This document shows positions 1 to 7,902 of a stretch of DNA of 19,694 bases, piece after piece. Positions within the stretch are counted from its first letter, which is position 1; the number at the start of each line of letters is the position of its first letter. A model generated the notes under the pieces. The model was not told where the DNA came from. It ran no database searches and was given only the letters and a program-made list of their open reading frames with translations. Source of the stretch: Bacillota bacterium (GTDB taxonomy: Bacteria; Bacillota; Clostridia; Lachnospirales; Lachnospiraceae); assembly GCA_023424995.1 (NCBI GenBank), contig JAFADH010000368.1, forward strand, positions 1-19,694. Reading direction: 5' to 3'. Made by a program: the position numbers and the translations under genes.

Positions 1-326
1 TGGTAATATCATACATTATTTATGTATATAAAACAATGTCATTAGATACATTAGTACTGCAACCTCATACATTTTTGTTAAGCCTCTTCGCTCCCGGTAT
101 TTTCTTATTAAATCATTCAATAACACCTTCCCCGAGAAAAGGATGCAACATTTTATTCTTCATTACCGATTGTCAAACAGCATATATTGGCCCTTTCCAT
201 GTCCAGGTATTCTTCAGAGCTAAAGATCATTTATATATTTTATTTTAGTTTCCGGAAAGATAAAACACAAAAAAAGTTACTATATATATTGTTTTTTCAT
301 AATTTGTAAATATAAGTAAATTCTTA

Positions 327-355
327 TTGACAAATTTGTTAATAAATGGTAAAAT
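327..355 (+). promoter_or_regulatory. Sigma-A type promoter of the duplicated secreted protein
   Basis: TTGACA (327-332) and TAAAAT (350-355) are separated by exactly 17 bases, and a TGG just before the -10 adds an extended -10 element. Transcription would start near 362, about 80 bases before the ATG at 441. A near-palindrome (TTGACAAATTTGTTAA, 327-342) overlaps the -35 and could be an operator, but no regulator is known. Bases 1-326 are AT-rich and I see no convincing gene in them. Confidence 0.75.
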
Positions 356-440
356 TGATCTTATAAAAAACTAGATTGGCTCTATTTATCATTAAGTGCA
401 GGTTTATGTATAAAAACCAAATATGAAAGGGGAGAAAAAA

Positions 441-1037
441 ATGGAATCCAGGATTAATATTTCCAAAAAAGCAGTATGTTTTATGGTAATATTTGTACTT
501 GTGTTAAACACCCTGAGTCTCACTGCTTTTGCAGATACTGAGACAAAAACAGTATCTTATGACAAGACCTATACCTTTATTATCAATCCTTCAGATTTTC
601 AGAATTATATGAATTCGCCGGCATCGTATGTACCCCCAACCTATTATTATAATGATGGTACATATAAGGGCACTCTTAATTTAACATATGCGGCATGTTC
701 TGCTCCGATCCCCACAGGAAATCCCATAGGAAGTCTGTTAGAGGTACGAATATTCACCACATATTCCGGTACCGTTTCCGCACCGGCTGAGACGAAAACC
801 ATAACTCACGACAGGACCTATACCTTTATTATCTACCCTTCACAATTTCAAGACTATATGAACTCGCCGGCATCATATGTACCCGCAACGTATTATTATG
901 ATGATGGTACATATAATGGTACCCTCAATTTAACATACGCAGCGTGTTCGGCTCCAACTCCTACAGGAAATCCTATAGGAAGTTTTTTAGAGGTACGAAT
1001 ATTCACCACATATTCCGGTACCGTCATTCGTAAATAA
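441..1037 (+). CDS. Secreted protein of two tandem 83-residue repeats, function unknown
   Basis: The product is 198 residues. I chose the ATG at 441 because AAAGGGGAG (426-434) sits just before it; the in-frame ATG at 423 overlaps that site. Residues 1-31 form a Sec signal peptide (KK, a hydrophobic core, then AFA before Asp32). The mature part is two copies of one unit, starting at Glu34 and Glu117, each running from ETKT to about SGTV and rich in Tyr, Thr and Ser (YMNSPASYVP, GTLNLTYAACSAP). There is one Cys per unit and no LPXTG anchor, so free secretion or loose wall association is likely. I do not recognise the family. The gene has its own promoter and a distant downstream terminator, so it is probably monocistronic. 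Confidence 0.8.
   Translation: MESRINISKKAVCFMVIFVLVLNTLSLTAFADTETKTVSYDKTYTFIINPSDFQNYMNSPASYVPPTYYYNDGTYKGTLNLTYAACSAPIPTGNPIGSLLEVRIFTTYSGTVSAPAETKTITHDRTYTFIIYPSQFQDYMNSPASYVPATYYYDDGTYNGTLNLTYAACSAPTPTGNPIGSFLEVRIFTTYSGTVIRK
540..1025 (+). repeat. In-frame tandem duplication, 249-bp period
   Basis: The segment starting at 540 recurs at 789. The period is 249 bases (83 codons), with long identical stretches, for example across the sequence for EVRIFTTYSGT. It covers nearly the whole mature protein, which points to a fairly recent duplication. Confidence 0.9.
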
Positions 1038-1228
1038 ATAACTATAAACCTGCATTATGATAACATGGGCTAATCTGTATAAAAGTATTCTGCTTAATGA
1101 CCTCCGCATCAGGATGTGATTTTATCAAGGTATATGTAAGTCCATATACTGCGTCTTTATAGCTGTATTATTTCACTTATTAGATGAACCGGCTGATATT
1201 TCTTAGGTACAGGCGTTACATCTTTTCA

Positions 1229-1274
1229 TGAACACAAAAAAAGCATAGATCATTCTATGCTTTTTTTGTGTTCA
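1229..1274. terminator. Perfect 21-bp hairpin, bidirectional terminator
   Basis: A perfect inverted repeat (1229-1249 with 1254-1274) has the four-base loop TCAT. Each arm carries a run of seven A or T, so it can act as an intrinsic terminator in both directions. It lies about 190 bases after the duplicated secreted gene. The stretch 1038-1228 contains only a small hairpin (GTATATG / CATATAC, 1130-1149). Confidence 0.75.
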
Positions 1275-1609
1275 CAAGGATATGCAGATATGCTGAATAT
1301 GTTATACAATTACAATTCCTTATGTACAAAATTAATATCATCTTCTATAATACATACATGTATAAAAATAAATTTATGTATTACTCTTTTCTTAATAGAT
1401 TTTAATATACAGATATAACCTGAATATTTTTTATATAAATAATTTTTAAGTATATTATCTCTTTCATCAGTATTTACAATGCTTTTAAGATTTTAATTCG
1501 GGTATGAAGTAATTGTACATCCGGCTATAGTTTTGATTAAAAACCCTTAAGGGATTTTACAATAATATCATTAGTTTATAATTATATCGAATATTAAGGA
1601 GATACAACC
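1275..1609. other. AT-rich intergenic region
   Basis: No gene is visible on either strand. The only structure is the palindrome CCCTTAAGGG (1544-1553), next to a weak promoter-like pair (TTGATT 1533-1538 and TTTACA 1556-1561). The promoter of the gene at 1610 is probably here, but I cannot place it firmly. Confidence 0.4.
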
Positions 1610-2344
1610 ATGGGAAAAGCATATCTTAAGAAGCATTCCAGTATAATTGTTATATTTATTTTAATACTTATAACCATTATTATCTTCTTGACTATTCATA
1701 ATTATAAATCAGCCGCAGAGACATCCGCCGCGCCGACATCAACGCCTACGCTTACTGCAGCGTCTACTCCTGTTCCCACTTCTGCTCTTACTACTACACC
1801 TGAACTAAATCCTGCACCTACATCTGAACTTACACCTGCACTTACACCTTCACTTAGTTATAAAGCCCATGTAAATCATAGCAGCGCTTATTCACCTGAC
1901 GGTAAATTCCTCGCCGAAACCTATGGAGCTTATACAGATATAACCGCCGGTGGATTATATCCGGCAGAAGGTATCCGTATAGTTGAATTATCTTCAGACC
2001 AGACACTCTGGAAGATGCAAGGATACTATGGAACAGACTTCCTGTGGTCTTCTGACAGCAGATATCTGGCTGTATATTATATGGCAAGAATTTATGGTTG
2101 TACCGTGATCATTGATACAACGGATTTTTCAGAAATTCAAGTTCCGCTTCCTAACGAACTGCAGTCTGATATGCAGGAATTTAGACCTGATCCTTATATT
2201 AAGGCAAGTGAATGGATTGATAATGAAACTATTTTGATCACATTCGAATATATCGATACAGATTATAATCAGATATCAGGAACCTTAACTTTCGTACCGA
2301 TAACAGGTGAAATCTATGATATAACAATAAACGAAATTAATTGA
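1610..2344 (+). CDS. Membrane-anchored protein with Pro/Thr linker and PD40-like motifs
   Basis: The product is 244 residues. AAGGAG (1595-1600 region) precedes the ATG at good spacing. Residues 11-30 are one strong membrane segment after a basic N-terminus, with no obvious cleavage site, so the protein is probably anchored with its C-terminus outside. Residues 35-85 are a low-complexity linker of Ala, Thr, Pro and Ser. The C-terminal domain (about 88-244) carries two motifs typical of beta-propeller (PD40/TolB-like) blades: YSPDGKFLAE near 94 and WSSDSRYLAV near 146. Two blades are too few for a closed propeller. Function is unknown; a ligand- or wall-sensing role is only a guess. No partner gene is obvious. 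Confidence 0.75.
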   Translation: MGKAYLKKHSSIIVIFILILITIIIFLTIHNYKSAAETSAAPTSTPTLTAASTPVPTSALTTTPELNPAPTSELTPALTPSLSYKAHVNHSSAYSPDGKFLAETYGAYTDITAGGLYPAEGIRIVELSSDQTLWKMQGYYGTDFLWSSDSRYLAVYYMARIYGCTVIIDTTDFSEIQVPLPNELQSDMQEFRPDPYIKASEWIDNETILITFEYIDTDYNQISGTLTFVPITGEIYDITINEIN

Positions 2345-2351
2345 ATTGCGG

Positions 2352-2445
2352 TCATTCCAATATGCCATAATATCCTCCGCAGATTGCATATTCAAAGTTT
2401 TTGCCCATTCAGTAATTCAACAGCTTCTTCTATTAATTTATTCAT
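2352..2445 (-). pseudogene. Possible 5' remnant of a nucleotidyltransferase gene
   Basis: On the minus strand GGAG stands seven bases before an ATG at 2445. The first frame gives MNKLIEEAVELLNGQKL and then a stop. If one G of the GGG near 2405 is dropped, the frame continues as NGKNFEYAICGGYYGILE and then stops. AICGG followed by a hydrophobic residue resembles the start of the nucleotidyltransferase fold of lincosamide/aminoglycoside adenylyltransferases (usual motif GG-x-A-x-D). The rest of the gene is absent. The call is tentative because only about 30 residues support it. Confidence 0.3.
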
Positions 2446-2521
2446 TCATAATCTCCAATTATTGATATCCGTATAACATTTTAATAAAAATGTTATTCAA
2501 ATTATATCATATATATTTTTT

Positions 2522-3028
2522 TTATGAATTAAAAAAGAATACATCAGACAAAGTACCATCGTCATACTCAGTTCTAGGGTATGATGTTACTAATTCAAAA
2601 TTACCGTTAGTATAATCATGTATCACCTTATTCCAAAAATAAACTGATGATAAGTTTTTCGGATGCCGTTTTAATTGCCATCTGCCCTTGTGGATATCCA
2701 GTACCTGATAAAAAGCCTGTTTGCCAATACCTTTACGACGATATTTATACATCACAAAGAATTCAGCCAATTGAAAATCAGTATCTCTGTCATCGACTTC
2801 AGGCAAATCAATGACCATTGCAAAGCCTGCCAGATTTCCATCTGCAATGATAAAATACGCCCATCTGTTTTTTTCTGTCCAATAATAATCCAGATATTGA
2901 TATCCATACAATCCGAGTTTATTTACATCCCGATTGTCATATTGTGAAAACTCATAATCATACTTTTCTAACAGATTACTAAGTATCTCTCTTTCTTCTA
3001 ACTTAACTTGCTGCAATATAACATTCAT
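2522..3028 (-). CDS. GNAT family N-acetyltransferase
   Basis: The product is 168 residues, a normal length for a single GNAT domain. The acetyl-CoA pyrophosphate-binding loop is YRRKGIGKQAF at residues 96-106, preceded by the beta-4 strand LAEFFVMYKY. The N-terminal part (ISNLL-like helix, YDNRDVNKLGLYGYQYLDYYW) would form the acceptor side. AAGGGAG is placed eight bases before the ATG and lies inside the tail of the upstream methyltransferase remnant, so the gene is translated from a polycistronic message with the AAC(3) gene. The acceptor cannot be told from the sequence; small amines, amino acids, protein N-termini or antibiotics are all possible. Confidence 0.88.
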   Translation of the reverse strand: MNVILQQVKLEEREILSNLLEKYDYEFSQYDNRDVNKLGLYGYQYLDYYWTEKNRWAYFIIADGNLAGFAMVIDLPEVDDRDTDFQLAEFFVMYKYRRKGIGKQAFYQVLDIHKGRWQLKRHPKNLSSVYFWNKVIHDYTNGNFELVTSYPRTEYDDGTLSDVFFFNS

Positions 3029-3041
3029 TTGATTTACTCCC

Positions 3042-3338
3042 TTATAAATAATATATTCTGTGGCTGATCTGCCAATTATATTTTACTGCTCTTGTAGCCA
3101 TATATTGCGGAGCATATTCTCTAATTGCAGAACCGCCCTCTCTATCCCTATCCTCATACAAATCCGTTAACGCAAATCCTGCTTTCAGCTGTCCGCCGCC
3201 GCTTGCCAATCCTAATAGCTTTTTATCCTTTAAATCGCCAAACCATTGATGAAGCACTATTATACATGGTGTAAGATACACTCCCCACTCTCCACGTTGG
3301 GCTTTTCTTTGTTTGCTTCTTACCTTAACGAAGCCCAT
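3042..3338 (-). pseudogene. Internally deleted SAM-dependent methyltransferase remnant
   Basis: The 98-residue open frame joins two distant parts of a class I methyltransferase. Residues 2-50 read like the N-terminal part of the family (VRSKQRKAQRGEWGVYLTP, then the SAM-binding strand and loop LLGLASGGGQ). Directly after GGGQ comes a segment typical of the extreme C-terminus (KAGFALTDLYEDRD, then PQYMATRAVK). The core, roughly 130-150 residues including the SAM-ribose acid and substrate region, is missing. The junction is in frame near 3190. The 5' end is probably also lost, because the frame opens inside the last codons of the AAC(3) gene (14-base overlap). The product cannot be an active methyltransferase; it may still be translated. 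Confidence 0.75.
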
Positions 3339-4068
3339 AGAGCTCTAAAGGATGTTCCAGTAAGGCTTGACGATATAAATCGATCACCGGGTATACTTTG
3401 AAAAGCATGCACTTGGCGTTACCGATACAGGTGTCGGCAATAAAGCCTCTTGAATACGCCTCCTCTTGAATTTTGTACCAGGGCTTCCCATCGGGTTTCC
3501 AAGCTTCAATGAACCATTGGTCTTCCGGGTATTTCGCACGGGCTTCGGGCGATGCTTTGAATTTGCTGCGGATTTCATCAGGCATTACGTCTTCAACATA
3601 ATGCATTGTAGATAAGCGGTAAATATCAACACCCAGAAGAAGGGCGTATCCATCATTGTCAATAAGGTGCCGGAAGCCCGCCGAATGCTTGTCCGCCTCC
3701 TTCCCCCAGGCAGAAACCCGGAAGATGCCATTTCCTGTTACCACATCGGTTCTTTTGCGAAAGGTGTCAGAAACTGCCCCCATAGCACTGCGCTCCTCGT
3801 CTTCAGACAGGATGCGGATTTTCATAGTTAAGCCCAATTGTTGGTCTTCCTCTGTCAAGGATAAATTAGGTGAAAGTCGAAATGAAGGCATCACAAGCGC
3901 ACCCTCCGTCCCCACTATCCCCATAAGCGTATTGATAACAGTATTAGCGCCACCTTGCAGATGGCCGAACCTGCTCAAGGAACAATGGACCTCTAAAGCC
4001 ATGCCTGACTGAACTCCCAATTGACGCAGACCATGCGCAAGATCAGAACCGGTAAGCACCGTCTCCAT
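3325..4068 (-). CDS. AAC(3)-family N-acetyltransferase (aminoglycoside 3-N-acetyltransferase-like)
   Basis: The product is 247 residues, slightly short of the usual 260-280. A very strong AAAGGAGGT stands eight bases before the ATG. Family features are the early strand-loop EVHCSLSRFGHLQGG (residues 26-40), the G-x-x-G-A-L-V-M-P-S-F segment (53-63) and STMHYVED (153-160), whose His is the expected catalytic base. The segment that usually reads S-x-HP-x-x-S-F-x-A-x-G is here TGNGIFRVSAWG, so the conserved His-Pro is lost. Enzymes of this fold acetylate the 3-amino group of aminoglycosides using acetyl-CoA, but many chromosomal YokD-like members have no proven drug activity. It heads a minus-strand run with the methyltransferase remnant and the GNAT gene. 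Confidence 0.85.
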   Translation of the reverse strand: METVLTGSDLAHGLRQLGVQSGMALEVHCSLSRFGHLQGGANTVINTLMGIVGTEGALVMPSFRLSPNLSLTEEDQQLGLTMKIRILSEDEERSAMGAVSDTFRKRTDVVTGNGIFRVSAWGKEADKHSAGFRHLIDNDGYALLLGVDIYRLSTMHYVEDVMPDEIRSKFKASPEARAKYPEDQWFIEAWKPDGKPWYKIQEEAYSRGFIADTCIGNAKCMLFKVYPVIDLYRQALLEHPLELYGLR

Positions 4069-4101
4069 ATATATCTACCTCCTTTCAGATAATTGTACCA
4101 T

Positions 4102-4114
4102 ACCGTTCAACGGT
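4102..4114. promoter_or_regulatory. Palindrome ACCGTTCAACGGT, possible operator
   Basis: A 13-base perfect palindrome lies 34 bases upstream of the AAC(3) start, in the 240-base divergent gap between that gene and the holin-like gene. Its placement suits an operator, but no regulator gene is nearby and no clear -35/-10 pair was found around it. Confidence 0.3.
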
Positions 4115-4315
4115 TGGGAACATGCTTTGTCGTCACGGAGCAGAACTCTATGTCACTAATTGTCATATATTAATCATGTAGAAGCTCTTTCCTTAAAAAA
4201 CATATATGAGTATTAAGACAACAAGGGTTTTAAACGGACTCAAAGGAGCCCTCAATTATTATATGCTCTATTATATATGTTTTTCAGCAGAAAACGGATT
4301 AAAAGGTGAATGATT

Positions 4316-4900
4316 ATGGATTTTACAGCTGGTACACTGGTTACCATATTAGTAGCAATTGGGCTGCTTGCACTTATTGTAAGTGTTATTGCAGAGGTCA
4401 CAAAGGGCGTTGCCATACTGGAAAAGATACCCTTTAACATACAAGTAATCGTTTTGTCACTTACACTCACTCTGGTCGCATATTTTGCATATATCTCTTA
4501 CAGCGGCACGGCTGTAGTGTGGTATTATGTCGTCGCCGACGTTATAGCAGGTTTTGTTGTGGCATATGTGGCACTGTATGGCTGGGATAAACTCGCCGAT
4601 CTTTATAGAAGGTTTCGCAATATACCTCAGATAGATATCACGGCTGATCCGATCCAGATTACAAAAACAGCCGCATCAACGAATACAACGGACACTAGGG
4701 CAGATAAAGAATCAACAGCTTCATCAACCGATACCGACCTGCCTGTTTCTTCGGAAACAAACGCTGCCGTCACTCCAACTGCCGACAGTTCAGGAGCTGA
4801 TGCCGTCACTCCAACTACCGATAGTTCAGAAGCTGATACTGTCACTCCAACTATCGGTAGTTCAGAAACTGATACCGTCACTCCAACTATCGGTAGTTAA
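4316..4900 (+). CDS. Small holin-like membrane protein with low-complexity tail
   Basis: The product is 194 residues. The start is the ATG at 4316, because AAAAGGTG (4301-4308) is seven bases before it; the ATG at 4310 is too close to that site. Three membrane segments are visible at about 7-28, 42-62 and 68-90, followed by a charged KLADLYRRFR stretch, a layout seen in clostridial phage-type holins. From about residue 105 the tail is disordered and rich in Thr, Ser, Asp and Ala, ending in 12-residue repeats (D/A-x-VTPT-x-x-SSE). The frame continues after the stop with the same composition to 5062, so the tail appears shortened by mutation. No endolysin or other phage gene is adjacent, so a phage role is uncertain. 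Confidence 0.65.
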   Translation: MDFTAGTLVTILVAIGLLALIVSVIAEVTKGVAILEKIPFNIQVIVLSLTLTLVAYFAYISYSGTAVVWYYVVADVIAGFVVAYVALYGWDKLADLYRRFRNIPQIDITADPIQITKTAASTNTTDTRADKESTASSTDTDLPVSSETNAAVTPTADSSGADAVTPTTDSSEADTVTPTIGSSETDTVTPTIGS

Positions 4901-4909
4901 AAAACTGAT
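4766..4909 (+). repeat. Four tandem 36-bp repeats
   Basis: Units start at 4766, 4802, 4838 and 4874, each 36 bases (12 codons) with the core GTCACTCCAACT. The fourth unit contains the stop: where units 1-3 read TCAGGA or TCAGAA, it reads TAAAAA. Confidence 0.9.
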
Positions 4910-5062
4910 ACTATAGCGACAGATATTCCAGTCATTGATACTTCAGTAACAAATACTGCAACAGCTGCTAAAACAAACGATACTTCAACAATAAATAATG
5001 CATAGACGGACGGTCAAGCGACTGATACGGCAGAAATTAAAAATGATACGGAAAAGTTATAA
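4901..5062 (+). pseudogene. Out-of-use 3' extension of the holin-like gene
   Basis: The frame of the holin-like gene stays open after its TAA (4898-4900) and codes more Thr/Asp/Ala-rich sequence (KTDTIATDIPVIDTSVTNTA...). It is broken once by TAG (5003-5005) and ends at TAA (5060-5062). With both internal stops repaired the protein would have 248 residues. The continued composition shows that this was once coding. Confidence 0.6.
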
Positions 5063-5085
5063 AAAAAGTAAAATAAGGATTTGTT

Positions 5086-6183
5086 CTATTCTTTTAATAA
5101 CCGTATGACATCAGGCTGTCTCTCGAACAAGAGGCAGCCGCCGTCATGTTCACCCTCTAACATTCCAGTTTCCTTCAGTTTTTGAAAAAACCTTGAATGT
5201 ATGGCTTCCAACAATGTGTGCTCTTTCAGATTGATATCGGAATAAGGCGAGAAGGGACAGGGCTCCGCTCCACCGTTGGAATTAATATGAAAGAAGCTTC
5301 TGCCCGCAGCAAGGCATCCTCCCGTATACTTCTCATCACCCGGAAATGAAATAAAAATCATCTCTTCAAAGGTCCTGCGCAGCTTATCCTGTGCCTGTTC
5401 AAGAATGATCCGCTCAGCTTCTGCAGGTGCAAGATGCCTTGTGTCCGCAGTCACCGGCACATATTCTACAAAGAGCAGAGCCCGGCATCCTTTAAAAAAC
5501 AGCAGCCTGACAAAGTCTTCGCTTGTTACCGTACCGATATTCTCAGTCGTCACGGTAACGGAAGCCCCGAATAGTATCCTCTTGGATTTTAAATTATCCA
5601 TGAGTGTAATAAGCTTATCATAGGTTCCTTCTCCACGTCGGTCGTCTGTTTGCCGGCGGTTTCCTTCAATACTCACGACCGGTACAACATTCCGCTTCTT
5701 ATCAAATAATTTTATATATGTATCATCGATCATGGTTCCATTCGTAAATACCGGAAACAGAAGCTTATCATGCTTCACAGCCAAGGCTACTACATCCCTG
5801 CGCATCAAAGGTTCCCCTCCGGCAAGCAGTATAAACAGCACACCGAGTTCCTCTGCCTGTGTAAAGATTTCCTCCCATTTTTCTGCGGACATCTGATTGT
5901 TATCCATGTGCTCTCCACAGGAGCGGTTTTCACGTGCATAACAGCCTTTGCAATGTAAATTGCAGCTGCTGGTGATGCTTGCAATCAGGAAAGAAGGGAT
6001 GTGTTCTCCCTTTTTCTCATTATTATCTCTTTTTATTTTTGCGCTTTTACTTGTCAGCAGATATTTCATGATGACTTTGGCTTCTTTTGGGTTGGCAAAG
6101 GATGATTTGATTGCTCCCTTAACCACATTGCCTATTCTGCTTCCCATATAATCCGATAATTGAAACTCTTTCTCCACGTCCAT
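5086..6183 (-). CDS. Radical SAM protein with SPASM-like C-terminal cysteines
   Basis: The product is 365 residues. The iron-sulfur site that binds S-adenosylmethionine is CNLHCKGCY, with Cys74, Cys78 and Cys81 in the standard C-x3-C-x2-C spacing. The SAM-binding GGEP lies at 122-125, and the TIM-barrel strands VFTNGT and PVVSIEG follow. After the barrel, Cys290, Cys309 (EPCPF) and Cys350 resemble an auxiliary-cluster domain of the SPASM/twitch kind. Such enzymes often modify peptides or carry out anaerobic maturation steps. No precursor peptide or partner gene is seen within 1 kb on either side, so the substrate is unknown. GGGAG is only three bases from the ATG and AAAGG is about 12 bases away, so translation initiation is not ideal. 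Confidence 0.88.
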   Translation of the reverse strand: MDVEKEFQLSDYMGSRIGNVVKGAIKSSFANPKEAKVIMKYLLTSKSAKIKRDNNEKKGEHIPSFLIASITSSCNLHCKGCYARENRSCGEHMDNNQMSAEKWEEIFTQAEELGVLFILLAGGEPLMRRDVVALAVKHDKLLFPVFTNGTMIDDTYIKLFDKKRNVVPVVSIEGNRRQTDDRRGEGTYDKLITLMDNLKSKRILFGASVTVTTENIGTVTSEDFVRLLFFKGCRALLFVEYVPVTADTRHLAPAEAERIILEQAQDKLRRTFEEMIFISFPGDEKYTGGCLAAGRSFFHINSNGGAEPCPFSPYSDINLKEHTLLEAIHSRFFQKLKETGMLEGEHDGGCLLFERQPDVIRLLKE

Positions 6184-6392
6184 TCTCCCGTTCGCCTTTC
6201 TTTATGCTGCGATTTTGTTTTAGATTATGTATTATCTTACTAAGTTAATTTACTTATATCAACATATTTGTAATATTAGACCGATTTTTATCTCACATAT
6301 AAAAAACACATTCATTAATTATTATTAACGAATGACTCCTTACTTTTATTTCATAATTCCATAAAATTTATTCTTTTTTGCCAATATATAAA

Positions 6393-6439
6393 GGGGGTAT
6401 CATTCTATCACATTATTTAAGTGATAGAGCGATACCCCC
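6393..6439 (-). terminator. Intrinsic terminator of the GH5 gene
   Basis: GGGGGTATC (6393-6401) pairs with GATACCCCC (6431-6439). After one mismatch and one wobble a second 8-bp stem continues (CTATCAC region with GTGATAG). Read on the minus strand it follows the GH5 stop by about 45 bases and runs into a U-rich tract (TTTATATATT). Confidence 0.7.
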
Positions 6440-6486
6440 GGTTAAGTCCATATTCAGTTTATCGGCTGCTTCTTTCTCTGGCAGTT

Positions 6487-7902
6487 TTACTGAGCTACAA
6501 TAGTCCATTTCTGGTTATTGCTGCCACTGTTACTCCATTGCCCGACCACAGATCCATCGGCCGTGTATCCTAAACCATCCAGATAAAGCCCCGTTCCTCT
6601 ATTCTTGAACCTGACATAGGTTCCCGAAATTTCCTGGGTCCATTGCTGGTTGTAGCTATTGGTATTGCTCCATTGCCCTACTGTTGAACCATTGGAGGTG
6701 TTACCAAAGCCATCCAGGTAGAGACCGGTTGCCGCATTTTTAATCCTTACATAAGTACTGCCGGTTCCTTCAATTACCCATTGCTGGTTCGTACTGGAGG
6801 AATTGCCGTACTGCTTGGCATCCGAACCATCGCTGGTATACCCATAGCCGTCCAGATACATACTAGTGCCGCCATTTCTGATTTTGATATTCTCATCCCC
6901 CCAGGCATATCTCAGCCGGTCAAGTCCGCTGGAATTCGTCACGGTCAGGGTAATATTGGACCCACTTCCGCTCTTAGTCGTTAATCCGTAGGAATCCCCG
7001 TCTCGCAGGCCGGGCCAGTAACAGCTGCCTGCACCCCAGGCCCGCAATTGATTACTGATACCCCGGATATAGCATACTTCATTGTCAGTGCTTGGCTGGT
7101 TATAATTCTTACCGGTCGTCATGGCAGCCCCCCACTCTGTCATAACAACACGGCTGGAATAACTGCCGACGATATTGGCGATATCTTGCTGCCATGCACC
7201 TTCTGAGGACAGCGTCTTCCAGAATGCATAATCATGCACGCCCAGCAGACAATCCTTTAACTGCGTATCGGCACCGACCACAGACAGATTCTCGGCATAA
7301 CCGGAGCCGTCCAGAATAATCCGGTTCTTTGGAACGCCGGAATAGTTGGATACCCATGTTCTGTACACGGTACACAGGTCCGAAGCGGAATATCCATAGG
7401 GTTCGTTAATAGGTTCAAAATAGCAATTACTGTTGCTGCCATATTTACTCACTACCGTATTCCACATATTCCAAAAATTCGTCATATTGGCAGGCTTTCC
7501 GTTGGCGGCTGCCCAATAACACAGAATCACCTTTCCTTTGCTTAACGCCGTATCAATAGCTCCGGTATATGTACTCCAATAGCTGGAAACCGTTGCCTCA
7601 TTAATGGGCATGCGGACGGTGTTAGAGCCTAACAGGGACATGAATTGGCCAACAACCCGGTCGGCTACGACGGCCGCCGAGTTGTATGTGTCCGAGGAGC
7701 TTAAGCCTGACACATACAATACACCTGTTTTAAAGTTATCATCGCGATCCGCCCAGTTGACACCCTTTATGGAATTAGTGGCGGCAGATACATGTAAAGC
7801 TTCATTCCCCAAATTGCTTGCATAACTGGAGCCAAGAACACTGAATAAGAAAATGATGGAAAGCATCCATCGAAATATTATTTTGCTACCTTTTTTACCC
7901 AT
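6487..7902 (-). CDS. Secreted GH5 glycoside hydrolase with C-terminal ricin-type (CBM13) lectin domain
   Basis: The product is 471 residues. AGGAGG stands six bases before the ATG. The signal peptide covers about residues 1-28 (basic start, hydrophobic core, SSYA). The catalytic barrel is about 43-335: NEP at 166-168 gives the acid/base Glu167, and MTEWG gives the nucleophile Glu256, the clan GH-A pair. His223 in GVHDY and Trp296 in CYWPG fit the substrate cleft. Residues 338-471 are a beta-trefoil of three similar repeats (each Y-V/I-x-I/F-K-N ... LDG ... Q-W, with QxW at 373, 419 and 464), which binds galactose- or xylose-type sugars in related proteins. The enzyme is a retaining endo-acting hydrolase of plant beta-glycans; the exact polymer cannot be read. 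It is monocistronic and probably carbon-catabolite controlled through the two operators upstream. Confidence 0.93.
   Translation of the reverse strand: MGKKGSKIIFRWMLSIIFLFSVLGSSYASNLGNEALHVSAATNSIKGVNWADRDDNFKTGVLYVSGLSSSDTYNSAAVVADRVVGQFMSLLGSNTVRMPINEATVSSYWSTYTGAIDTALSKGKVILCYWAAANGKPANMTNFWNMWNTVVSKYGSNSNCYFEPINEPYGYSASDLCTVYRTWVSNYSGVPKNRIILDGSGYAENLSVVGADTQLKDCLLGVHDYAFWKTLSSEGAWQQDIANIVGSYSSRVVMTEWGAAMTTGKNYNQPSTDNEVCYIRGISNQLRAWGAGSCYWPGLRDGDSYGLTTKSGSGSNITLTVTNSSGLDRLRYAWGDENIKIRNGGTSMYLDGYGYTSDGSDAKQYGNSSSTNQQWVIEGTGSTYVRIKNAATGLYLDGFGNTSNGSTVGQWSNTNSYNQQWTQEISGTYVRFKNRGTGLYLDGLGYTADGSVVGQWSNSGSNNQKWTIVAQ

Noticed and set aside
36..248. 70-codon open frame at the left edge
   Set aside because: It has no ribosome-binding site, no recognisable domain and an unlikely composition; the opposite strand is also full of stops.
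3656..4012. 118-codon plus-strand frame
   Set aside because: It lies antisense within the AAC(3) gene, whose motifs and ribosome-binding site are clear.
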